64,000 nucleotides of DNA from Cyclaneusma minus (taxonomy: Eukaryota; Ascomycota; Leotiomycetes; Marthamycetales; Marthamycetaceae): contig JAKZHN010000010.1 of assembly GCA_037179335.1 (NCBI GenBank), positions 689,870 through 753,869 on the forward strand, written 5' to 3'. Within the stretch, counting starts at the first letter, position 1. Each line of letters begins with the position of its first letter. Below the pieces are notes generated by a model. That model had not been told where the DNA came from. It searched no databases and saw only the letters and a list, made by a program, of their open reading frames with translations. Shown here one piece after another: positions 55,201-64,000 of the stretch. The position numbers and the translations under genes are program-made.

Positions 55201-56799
55201 CTCTCAGTTCCGGTAATCTTCCTGGCTCCGCCACAGGTGCCGTGGACGGTCTTGGTGCTGGCAACGTTCTTGGCTCCGTTTCCGGTGCTGCGGACAACTC
55301 CAACGCTGGCAACCTCCTCGGCTCCAGGGCTGGTTTTGAATAAGTCTTCGATGATGGTAGAGCTTGTAGCCAGTTAACTTCAAGATCTTGGGCTAGTTGG
55401 TGTAGAGTACACATACCATAGTACTGTTTTGCCGCTCCCCGCTGTCATTGTTATAGTGAGCTTGACTATCGAAAACTCATTAGGAGTAAGTTCCTAGGCT
55501 TACCTAGTCCGTATAGCCACAATATGAGGATCCCAGAGTCGGTATCTCGCCACTTTTTGTATTCGTCGTGTTTGAGTATCCATTGGCCGGTTTCAGCGGT
55601 ACGAAGTTGTCTCGCTTGAACATGGTGGTCGACGTGGTTTTCTGCAGACGACAACCATCGGAGAAGGTTCTCATCCTCGGCAGCTATAAATAATAAGTCC
55701 TGATGCGCAATCATATGCGATTTTTGACAACATACTAGATTGTCCCTTGAGAATGGCTTCCAAGATTCTATCTGCTTTGGCCGCGTAGGCGTATTGTTCT
55801 TGCTCCCTGTCTGTATTGGCACCGAGTCAGACAAAATCAACATGCTAAAAGACTCTCCCTTACGTTGTTTCCATGTAATGTGAGCCCATCGTTCAAAATT
55901 GCTTTCTTGCGCACGGAGATATTCCTTCAATTGTTTCAATTGTTCCAATTTGTAGCCTGTTGCTGTTTTGACAGTATTCAACATACGCTCTGCTTTTGCG
56001 TAAGCTTGCAAGTCTCAATAACATTTTGACCGACTTGTAAATCATTTACCTGCGACATTCGATTCCCGTGGTTTGATTACTTGCGCAGCACAACGCAGAA
56101 TCGCCGTATAAACACGAACGAGGGCCCCTTCCAGCTGTTCTCTGCTACGTGTATCTTTACCTACCTCTAGCAGGTCTTTCTCAATAGCAGCGTAATAAGA
56201 AAGACAGCTGGCAATGTCTTCTGCCGCCTCAAACAAAGCAGCGTGCAATTCACTGCTGTTTTTCATCATCTAAAGAAACGTCAGCTTGCGCAACATGCAA
56301 TGCCGTGGAGAAGTCGAAAAGAGGGGCTTCCTACCGTCAGGCAAATAGTTATGGCCGTCCAAGCATACTGGGCTGCAATAAATCAGCAAAGACACGGTGC
56401 TGGAGCCAGCATGTAAATACAATACTGAGTAGGATCGAAGGCCACGACACTGTCTACAACTTCTTTGAAGCCCAGTGCAGATGCCACAATAGCGCGCCTT
56501 GAGCTGTTCCGCTCTGGGTATTTGGCCTTCGTTTCGGTGATGGCATCTTCCACCATGTCTATAGCGGTTCGTGCGTGCCCCAACTGACTGCCCCGTTGAT
56601 TTTGCAGGATAAGCTTCTTGTCCTCCTCCAAGGCCAAGAAAGCGGCGAGCCAAAGGTCTTTGGTGGCTGGATTCGTGGTTTGAGCAATTGAACCCGGCGC
56701 GGCTGACGACGGCGGTTGCTTTCTGTCCTTGCGACGACCGAATCGAAACTTGCGCTTGATTTTCGCGAACGTGGATTGGCCTTCTTTCTCGGACGCCAT
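52211..56799 (-). CDS. NACHT-domain NLR-like protein with NACHT_N-type N-terminus and C-terminal TEEVV/ankyrin-like repeats
   Basis: Model exons (minus): 56799-56421, 56372-56335, 56269-56050, 56004-55504, 55441-55417, 55362-52345 and 52238-52211, giving 1,402 residues. The N-terminus (KDLWLAAFLALEEDKKL, AFDPTQYSQYAWTAIT) looks like the fungal NWD NACHT-NTPase N-terminal domain. The NACHT has Walker A GLAGSGKT (378-385, split by an intron), then CSTIIEDL, Walker B ILDALDE (544-550) and LRILVTSRPLDDIED. Between CSTIIEDL and WWYFRSADKSS lies a repetitive insert of about 70 residues. The C-terminal half has an ankyrin-like unit (GNPLLAACAEGHVDVVALLLERG, about 1000) and about five units starting V-x-V-T-E-x-V (1060-1235) like DUF7104. 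Fungal NLRs of this type act in heterokaryon incompatibility and are thought to sense non-self. Early introns are very short (48, 65, 45 bp) and those joins are less certain. Confidence 0.8.
52239..52344 (-). repeat. Introner-like repeat, copy A (last intron of the NLR gene)
   Basis: Minus strand GTAAGTCTCTTTCTCCC at the start and ATCCACTTACACAAAACAG at the end, 106 bp, with intact splice ends. It shares its body with the repeats at 17919-18033 and 17620-17724. If not spliced, the NLR stops at HLTR; if spliced, it adds AMGNSPSS. Confidence 0.55.
55100..55345 (-). repeat. Degenerate minisatellite coding an insert in the NACHT domain
   Basis: Imperfect units of roughly 40 bp around GGAGCCAAGAACGTTGCCAG and ACCGGAAACGGAGCC. 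In the NLR frame they read as short Ala/Gly/Asn/Thr-rich repeats (GNGAKNVASTK, GNVAGNGANKTARAEG). Another frame is also open with Pro/Glu-rich repeats. Confidence 0.6.
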
Positions 56800-57503
56800 G
56801 GCTACTCGAAGTGCATCCAACAGTGTTGGGGCTCTAAGTTGCTTCTGGCCGCGAAGGTGAGAGCATGACAGACGCAACGAAGAGGAGGAGGCAAAGCTCG
56901 CAAGAGGCGAGGCTTTGGGCAGCCGCTGTGGACAGCAACTGTCCGGAATCCCACATAGCTTCGCCAATGAGCGGCGACTTTGTATTCCCTCTACCAATCA
57001 GCCGGGAAATACGACTGATCCCTGTGATTTCCAGGTGTCGGCCAGTTTTGTGGCTGCAGGATGATTGAAGCACACGAAAGGCTCGATTTTATCCGTCCAA
57101 TGGCAATGGGGCCACGTCTGGGGACAACCATCGAGCAAGAATTGAAGGAGACTGCCAGACAGGGGACGGGGGCTCGTGAGGATGGTGCCCCCGTATGCAG
57201 CCTGCTTCCATCATGCACGCGAAAGACCCCAAACGGTAAAGATCTCCCTCCTACTTGACGGTGAGACTTCTGATACATCAAATGTAAGTCGACAACATTG
57301 ACGCCACCGTGGGGGTGTTAGCGGGCAATCGTGCCGTTCTTGGCAGTTGCCGAAGGAAGGACATAGGTACTTGTGCTGTAAATTAGTGTGTGCTAGCGTG
57401 GTTTTCTGCACGTTGTGGCCACAAAAGTTCTCTAAATTGGCCATTTAGCGAAATAGCCGAATGCGAGGTAAATACCTAAGGCTATTTCCAAGTAATTAAT
57501 ATA
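56800..57503. other. Upstream region of the NLR gene
   Basis: 700 bp, no gene; probably promoter. The minus frame stays open above the chosen start (to 56997) but contains no family-like sequence. Confidence 0.5.
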
Positions 57504-58021
57504 GGGAATGACTAAATCGCTACCCAGATTTTAAAGTCGCGGAAAAAAATTCCCGGATTGGGAATAGCGCAGCTGCGAAGCGGTGGCCCGTGCGCCGCCT
57601 CGGAATAAAATCTACAATTTAATTAATAAAAATCTGTATATTAGGCTTTTTTAGCTCGGGTTTTTAATTTTTATAAGAATCATAATTTTACAATTATATT
57701 ATTATAAATTTTATATAATTAGTTGAAAAATTGGCTTTCAAATAAAATAAAATGCATTTTTTAAAATATTTTTCTAAAACAATTATATTTCGGGCTATAT
57801 TTAAGTTTTTTGAATAATTTTTTTTCGTTAAAAAGCCAGTTATTCAGGATTTATAAATATAAAAGCCAATATAAATTATATATACATTATCGTGGCGAAA
57901 AAATCGAAAATCCCAATTTTATTACGGGTGGTGCACGGGCCACCGCTTCGCGGCTGCGCTATTCCCAATCCGGGAATTTTTTTCCGCGATTTTGAAATCC
58001 CAGGAGCGATTTAGCCAGCCC
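57504..58021. mobile_element. 518-bp element with about 95-bp terminal inverted repeats
   Basis: Left and right ends are near-perfect inverted copies through CGCGGAAAAAAATTCCCGG, GGGAATAGCGCAGC and GCGAAGCGGTGGCCCGTGC. The outer part is GGG...CTAAATCGCT at both ends. Nine bases ATTAATATA (57495-57503) and TTTAATATA (58022-58030) flank it, one mismatch apart. The interior (57,600-57,930) is AT-rich without a frame. A 9 bp duplication and long TIRs suit a second Mutator-like MITE family; hAT is the alternative. Confidence 0.8.
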
Positions 58022-58030
58022 TTTAATATA

Positions 58031-58308
58031 TTTATATATGCTATTAATATTATTTAATTATTTTTTCTTAAAAATCCAATTGGCCACTCAGATCAATTTA
58101 TAGGGCAAAATACCAAGAAAAGCATTTCCATTGCTATACTGGGAACTTCAGACCACGCTAGCACACACTAACTTACGGCACAAGTACACATCAAGTGCAC
58201 GCAGCTTCCAATATTAATTGACCCCGCTCCTCCGCGCACGATCCTCGCGCGCTCTGCGTCGCCCGGAGTTATATTACACGCTCCAGCCTTGCCAGTGCTG
58301 GCCCAGTC
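58031..58308. other. Intergenic between the TIR element and the DUF6590 gene
   Basis: 280 bp, AT-rich at first, then normal; 3' side of the DUF6590 gene. Nothing else seen. Confidence 0.5.
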
Positions 58309-59692
58309 CTACTCAAGCTGGTGACGGTCAATCACCCATTTTGTATACTTCTGTGGACGACCGAATTTCTTGTCATACCGCTGCAGTCTGTCGAGATATC
58401 TGGGGCTCACATGACCAATACAAAGAACTTTCCATTCGTAGGGAATAATGTGCGACTTTCCGAAATTGATGCGCAACAAGGGATCGAGGACCGTTTCCTC
58501 GTCGCATTGACGAGCCACCTCGAATGGCTTGAGGAGTTTTTCGGGAACAATCTGTGTCTGTCCGTCCTCGCCGGTTTCCCATCTTGTGAGCACCTCTGGA
58601 CAGTCTTCGTCCTCGAAATGGATCATGGCGTGTTCGTGCGGGTTTGGCAAGCCGGGTTTGAACGTTGCCTGACCCATGTACGTGTGACAGGGTCTGTGAC
58701 TTTTTAGTATGTTACATATAGGTAATTGGATAGGAAAGTTTTACTTACGCGCATCGGGAAGATTCGGTATCTGGGTCTTCTTTCATAACAACGAAGATTC
58801 TGACCGCCTGCTCCCATTCCTCGTTCCAGGTCACTTCCGACGTGATGCTATTCTGCCTACTTGTAGGCTCTGTTGGGAGCTCCAGCACCATGAAGACCCT
58901 GCCGGGAGTGAAGAAACCCTGGGGCTCCGGGACAATTTCATACGCTAGAGCATTTGCAAGTCAGCTCTATTAACTAACACCTCAAGATTTTGCTCACTGG
59001 AATCAGATTGTCCAACGGCCAGCGCCCCCGGCGTCTTGGCATCTGTCCGGGTTTGCCGTACGGTATCTGAGTCGAAGTTAGGCGAGTTCGCATAGCCCTA
59101 GAGTGAAAACATACAAGTTGGACCTGGTTCTGATACGTTGGCTGGAGCCCAATTAGTGAATGTTAGCCGCTATTGTAAGGTAGGTGAAGAACCTACAGGA
59201 CTCAGATGCATCGAAACCCTTATAAGGTAGAGCACGTTGTTCGAAGTATCCGCCATACCTATTCTCGAAACCCTGCACCTCAGCTTGCATAGTCGGTTCC
59301 CCTAATAACATTAGTGCACGCATTCTGGTCGTTACGGAATATTTCTTACTAGAGATGCCCTTCCCCTTTCCTACAGAAAAGCCTTCTGATGCCACATCGT
59401 CCAAATTACCGTCCGCTTCATCAGTCGCGGTTGTGCGGTAAGTCTGTCCGGTCTCAGAGAACGTCTGGTCGAAGGTAGAAGCAGACCCAGATGTAAGTCC
59501 TGTATCGATATTGAGCGGCTCAGTTTCAACATCTTTTCCGGCGACAAGCTGTGTGTTGTGATCACCTGCCCATTGGTCAGACTTGTTCTCGCAGCTTCGG
59601 AGATACGACTTGGACTCACGATGGAACACGCGGTGGTACCATTTTTCTTGACCTTCTTGCAAAAGCTTGGGCTTTCTCGACGGGAACGACAT
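58309..59692 (-). CDS. DUF6590-domain protein
   Basis: Exons (minus) 59692-59350, 59301-59197, an unresolved join, 59097-58998, 58942-58749 and 58699-58309. The N-terminal part is disordered (MSFPSRKPKLLQEGQEKWYH onward). The C-terminal part matches the DUF6590 pattern: FFTPGRVFMVLELP, RIFVVMKEDPDTESSRCA, PCHTYMGQATFKPGLPNPHEHAMIHF, LDPLLRINFGKSHIIPYEWKVLCIGHV and a final Tyr/Arg-rich helix. The last two introns (58943-58997 and 58700-58748) are well supported. Between 59097 and 59197 the phases do not meet unless a 5 nt exon (59137-59141) is assumed, so either a microexon or a lesion is present. DUF6590 is found mostly in Pezizomycotina, with no known function. It stands upstream of the NLR gene on the same strand and has a decayed copy at the other end of that gene. 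Confidence 0.72.
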
Positions 59693-61564
59693 GGTCACAG
59701 CCTACAGGTCAACCTGCGGAAGACTAGAGAGGGATGACAAACAGGACGTGCAGAATATGGGCACGAATGGTGGGTCAATCTTCTGAGGGGCTTAAGTAGC
59801 ATCTCCAAGTCGAGCCGCACGAATAGCATGTACACTTACCGAGCAAGTGCTTACAACTGGTGCGGTTGGATTTCGATATCATGGCGGCCTGATGCTCGGA
59901 ACGTGGCACTTGGTATATGGAACAGACAGATAGAACCGACAGAACCGATCTGCACATTTCGTAGCGGCCTTACGTCTGTAGGCGAGCCAGCACATAGAAG
60001 CATTGCAGAGAAACAACAGGACGTGGCGAGGGGCGTGCTATGCAGCCTGCGCCCTGCTTCTGCTGCCTGGCTTCATCAAATGACAAAGTGCATGTTGAAG
60101 TGGTGGGATGGCGGCGAACAGCGCCACATACCTGCTGGACGGAAGAAAGTGGAAGAGGATGGGGGTACATTTCATTCCCCACTTTTACCATAGCGACGTT
60201 TCGTATTGGCTGGAGAGAGTTGAGTCCTTCGCGGGATGTACGATGTACCCATAACAATAGTAATCTGGGAATTGGGGCAGATGATACAAATCCCAGCCTA
60301 ATAATGAGAAAGTGCTAAGGTAAGGTAGCCGTTCGGGCGATTAACATGTTTTCTTTTGGGCTTAAGCTTTGCTATTTACTAAATTTAATTTAATTTAGCG
60401 CGAATTTCAGATAATTTATCAAACTCTACCTTATTCTAGCGGGGATAATATCTCATAAAATTTATAAGAGGTTCACTTAACCTTCTTTCCAAATCCAGAA
60501 AGACGAATGTTTATAACTTCCCGCCACGCCGCGTTGGCGCTCATTTTACTGCGGTTCGGATTTCCCTCGCATGGACCACGGTCAATACGACATACACAGT
60601 ACTGGCACTTCTCTCAATCTCGCCCTACCTTTTGCCTTGCTCGCTGCCTTACTCACTGCCTTGTTAATTTCCCTGTTTGATGCCCTGCTCTTCGCCCTCT
60701 CGAGCTTCCCGCTAGCCTACTGGTCAGATCGGCTCACTCTCAAATTCTCGGACACAAGACCGACCTTCACAAACGCAGTGTTTATGCCCAAGAACTCGTG
60801 GCCAAGTGAACCAGCCTCGAGGATCTTCCAATCTGGGCGCAGCTCCCCATTCAACTGCCCGAGTAGCTAGTATAGGGATAGTGTTGATATCAAGAGGATA
60901 GAACGAAGTGATCAGTTAAAGAGTAAATAACGTAGTAACAGGCAATCGAGTGTATTCATGGTTTAGTCTAGTCTACGGAAAGGTCCCTGTGATCCGGTGG
61001 ATATACCGTGCCAGGGCTGGCGTGGTGGCCTGAGGCAGGATAGAGAGTGAGGGTGGTAGAGCTTTGGGTAAGGAGCTCTGACCACCCACTGATATCGTAA
61101 CAGAACCATGAAGAGATAGATTGTCACAACCACAGTGCAAACAAGTAAACGAAAGCGTAATATCATAGGGCTGTGAACAGAATCCAAAACCTTCTCTTCC
61201 AAACAAATTTGTGCAATTCATAATCATTAGACATCATCCTCAAGGCCAACTAACAGCCAAGAGCCGGAAAATTTATGTACAATCTGGCCCAGTAACTCAT
61301 ATCATGCTATCAAAATCGTATCCACCATCGAAAACGTCTCATCTCGTCTCGCAAACCATGCACAGCAAACAAACAACATTCTCGAAACACTAACACCAAC
61401 GCCAGACATGCCATCATACCGTCATCTACGACTGATGCCCCAGGGACAAGTCGGCGTCATGAAGCGAAGGTATCTTACGCCCTGCCAGGAAACCCCTGAA
61501 CAGGTATGTACAAAACCGCAGGATGCCATACGCTTCTAGGGAAGGAGTCGACGGGCGGCTCGGC
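59693..61564. other. Gene-poor region between DUF6590 and GH81 genes
   Basis: 1.9 kb. One plus-strand frame (60571-60870, 99 codons) encodes a hydrophobic repeat of ALLAALLTALL type that could be a membrane segment, but it has no family support and looks like a simple-sequence product. 60,900-61,564 should hold the 3' end of the glucanase transcript. Confidence 0.45.
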
Positions 61565-64000
61565 TTAGATCAAAGCACCGAGGCCTAAAGGAATACACAG
61601 TTAGCTCATGTCTTTGCAAATTCTGCAGAGGGGGTTAAGACATACCAGCAGCCCAGGCCAAGTACCAGGTCCTACTTGCTCCACCATCCAACCAGCTGGG
61701 GTCAAAGGCCTGCTGAGCAAAGAACTCGAAACTCGACGTCGGGTCAATGAGCGCCAAGTTTGAGTACAAGACACCCTTCCATCCGCCAACAACCGAGTCT
61801 GCACGACTGTTGCTGAAATAAGTATTCCACTCCTCACTAACAAACTCGGTCGTACGTGTCAATGCACTGTGCGGCAGCAGAGGTAGCATGTGGATGCCCT
61901 GAACATACTCGATATTACCTCCAAAGTACGTCGTGTGGTCGATCTTGTTCTCGAACATGATACCGGCGACCTTGTTGCCGATAAAGTTTGAGGGCTCGAC
62001 CGTGTTGTTGCTGGCGTAAAGGTAGTAGTGCTGCAGGGAGCGGGCGTTGAGCGCCAGCTGCAGGTTACCGCGAGCTTCCATGTTCGGGTCACCGATGGTC
62101 TTACCCCAGAGCTTGAGTGCGTAGGCGTGCATGCTGTCTTCAGACGAGGACTCTTGGTCTTTGCCATCAAAGGTCTCGTACAGGCCGTGCGCCCAGCCGT
62201 GTCCGTGGTACCAGTCGAAGTTTCGGTACTCAGGGAAGTATGTATCCTGCTTGGTGGGGTTGGCGATGTCGCGGACGAGCGTGTTGACGTAATCTTTGTT
62301 AGCAGTCAACCATGCAGGGTTGAGGTAGCCGATGATGGAGGCCGCGTAGATGAAGTAGCCGTAGTGGAAATGGTGGTCGTTGTAATAGGTGTTTCCGAAG
62401 TCAGCACCGGAATCGCCGGTCACGTAGGAAGCGGTCGACACAACACCTCCCCAAGCCGACTCATATGTAAGAGGGTAAATCTGCACATTGTTGGCAAATC
62501 GAGCAAATGCTTGCTCAAGTTTCGTCAATCCAGCTTGGGCGAGAGCGGTGTCGTTCAGCAGATCCGAAATAGTGTACACAATACCCGCGAATTTTGCCAA
62601 AGCCTGGAAATGTTAGCAAAGCACTGTAGGGAAGATCAAACTTATCACTGACCTTTCCACTGTAGTACATTGAGTTAAGATCAGTCTGCTCAGTCATGTT
62701 CTGAGAGATCTCACTCAGGGCGATTGGCGAAATGAGCTCGTATGCGGCGGTGGACAAGAAGTTGTTGAAAGGATTACAGTTCGGCCTCCAAGGCGCGAAT
62801 CCCAAGTCTGTCGGCAGGTTTGGTTCCTCGAGATCCCAAAAATCCGATATCACCATTGTTGCAATACCTTTCGTAGTTGTCTGCAGCTTGACATCGGTGA
62901 CGGCATCACTCATATCATCGGAGAAAGATTCAACATGATGGGGCAAGGCGAACATGGCTAGGGTTGCACTGGCCATGCCGGCTTTGGTCCATGTGAGCGA
63001 GTAGGTTCCCATGCTGCCTTCCACATCACCTGACAAGGTTGCAGTGGTCGGGTAGGCTCCGACAGCAGCATCGTAGAGAGATTCCGCGTCCCCACCAGGG
63101 TTCTTTGCAATCTGAATGATACCATTGAAGTTCGACGTCGCCTGTGCAAGTCCGTTGCTGACAACAGTGAAGTTGAGAGCTTGGCCCGCTGGCGAGTAAG
63201 CATACAGCAACCAGGTCGTACCATCTTCCAACACAATGCTGTATTTGGTAACACCAGCTTTGGGGCCCAAAGACTGCTTTGTGATAGTGCGGAAGAAGAC
63301 TCCAGACGAGAGATAAGGTGTTGCTCCGTTATAGATACCAGTGACGAATCCCATTCCTTGGACGAGAGGGAATGTGATGGCGGGGCTGGCGCCCGCTTTG
63401 GGAAGTAGATTGATGTTCGCTGAGAATTGCGTGACATTAGTCATGGAGATAGTCGTGTCCTTTTGCAGGGTGTCCGCTGAGAGGACGAGGGACTGGATTC
63501 CAACCGGGTTGATGAAGTAGTTTACTGGATTGGCGGTGGCATTGGGACCATAGACTTTTTGGCTTTCCTCAATGTGCGAGATCGCCATACCCCAGCTTCC
63601 TGTGACTCCACCACCCTTCGACCATGCTACCGAGTAGGGATGTGTCCATGTTGCAGCAGTTTGGCTACCCAGGAAGAAGTTCGCATAGAACTTGTTTGTT
63701 CCAATGGGCAGGTTATTGTTTTGTACGCCCAATCTTGGCACGGGATGATCGGCTTTCTGGCCGATTTGGGCCGGCGGTGCCGCTGTCGCGACCGGATAGA
63801 TGAAAATATTCGGAGAAGCTGAAGCAGTCATCGTTGGACAGCTGCAGGCTGCGCTTGTAGAAGTTGCGAGTGCTACTACGTTTAGGAAGAGAGTAGGCGA
63901 TGCGATGGATGTTGAGAGGATCGGTGCAGAGGTTGGGTTTCCGTTAAGTGCCAAGGTCGTGTTGATGACGCCTGTTGAATCTGGGACTGCGGTGCTCAAC
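61565..64000 (-). CDS. eng1: GH81 endo-1,3-beta-glucanase, N-terminus beyond the window
   Basis: Exons (minus) >64000-62653, 62603-61646 and 61584-61565; 775 residues visible. GH81 enzymes cut beta-1,3-glucan and work in cell separation or wall turnover, secreted. After a Ser/Thr-rich N-terminal part the GH81 core begins at DHPVPRLGVQNNNLPIGTNKFYANF. The catalytic half has DFGNTYYNDHHFHYGYFIYAA, NFDWYHGHGWAHGLYETFDGKDQESSSEDSMHAYALKLWG (acid/base residues lie in this Asp/Glu-rich block) and GGASRTWYLAWAAG. The 49 bp intron (62604-62652) joins MYYSGK-ALAKFAG; the last intron (61585-61645) leaves a 20 nt exon that ends the protein in GLGALI. The signal peptide should lie outside the window. Confidence 0.93.

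Noticed and set aside
55730..55770. Possible extra intron (GTATGT...TATAG) in NLR exon 4
   Set aside because: Removing it (52 bp) breaks the frame that leads into EDENLLRWLSS; the unspliced reading is open and continuous.
60571..60870. 99-codon frame with a hydrophobic ALLAALLTALL segment
   Set aside because: The hydrophobic part comes from a simple CTGCCTTACTC-like repeat; nothing else supports a gene.

Overview
This window is nuclear DNA of a filamentous ascomycete (Pezizomycotina). The evidence is the short GT-AG introns (mostly 45-115 bp, CTGAC/ACTAAC-type branch sites), fungus-specific genes (alpha-ketoglutarate xanthine dioxygenase, Kre9/Knh1, Set9, GH81 glucanase, a NACHT NLR-like receptor, DUF6590), a dispersed 5S rRNA gene, and AT-rich islands carrying the transition scars of repeat-induced point mutation (RIP). 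The class cannot be fixed from the sequence.

Layout. 1-3.0 kb: the 3' part of an LrgB-family membrane protein gene (with a GC-AG intron) and a ThDP enzyme gene. 3.8-14.0 kb: a 10.2 kb RIP-destroyed island that resolves into a DNA transposon with terminal inverted repeats (3811-13974) interrupted by a 7.1 kb LTR retrotransposon (4261-11375). 14.1-15.7 kb: a butanediol-dehydrogenase-type ADH whose core promoter abuts the transposon and whose second intron holds a 221 bp MITE. 16-19.8 kb: gene-poor DNA with an inverted AGCTCC-type array, two introner-like repeats and a fold-back. 19.8-45.9 kb: mostly housekeeping genes: xanthine dioxygenase, Gid7/WDR26, Kre9, Set9, mitochondrial uL14, Rpb9, Pin1/Ess1, a disordered-protein gene, ribokinase and Vps1. 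This stretch is interrupted by a Mutator-like MITE, an APH-family pseudogene and a divergent 5S gene. 45.9-49.2 kb: no recognisable gene. 49.2-50.5 kb: a CaiB/BaiF CoA-transferase (AMACR-like). 51-60 kb: an allorecognition/immunity-type locus. It has a 1,402-residue NACHT protein with C-terminal TEEVV-type and ankyrin-like repeats, an intact-looking DUF6590 gene upstream, a decayed DUF6590 copy directly downstream, and a 518 bp TIR element between the NACHT and DUF6590 genes. 61.5-64 kb: a GH81 endo-1,3-beta-glucanase running off the window.

The housekeeping genes do not form a pathway. Kre9 and the GH81 enzyme both act on the cell wall but are 35 kb apart. The most promising unit is the NLR + DUF6590 neighbourhood. 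It is rich in transposons, carries a partial duplicate of the DUF6590 gene, contains a minisatellite-like insert inside the NACHT domain, and ends in an intron that resembles two other intron-like repeats elsewhere in the window. All gene models are read by eye from splice signals and reading frames; no search or expression data were available.
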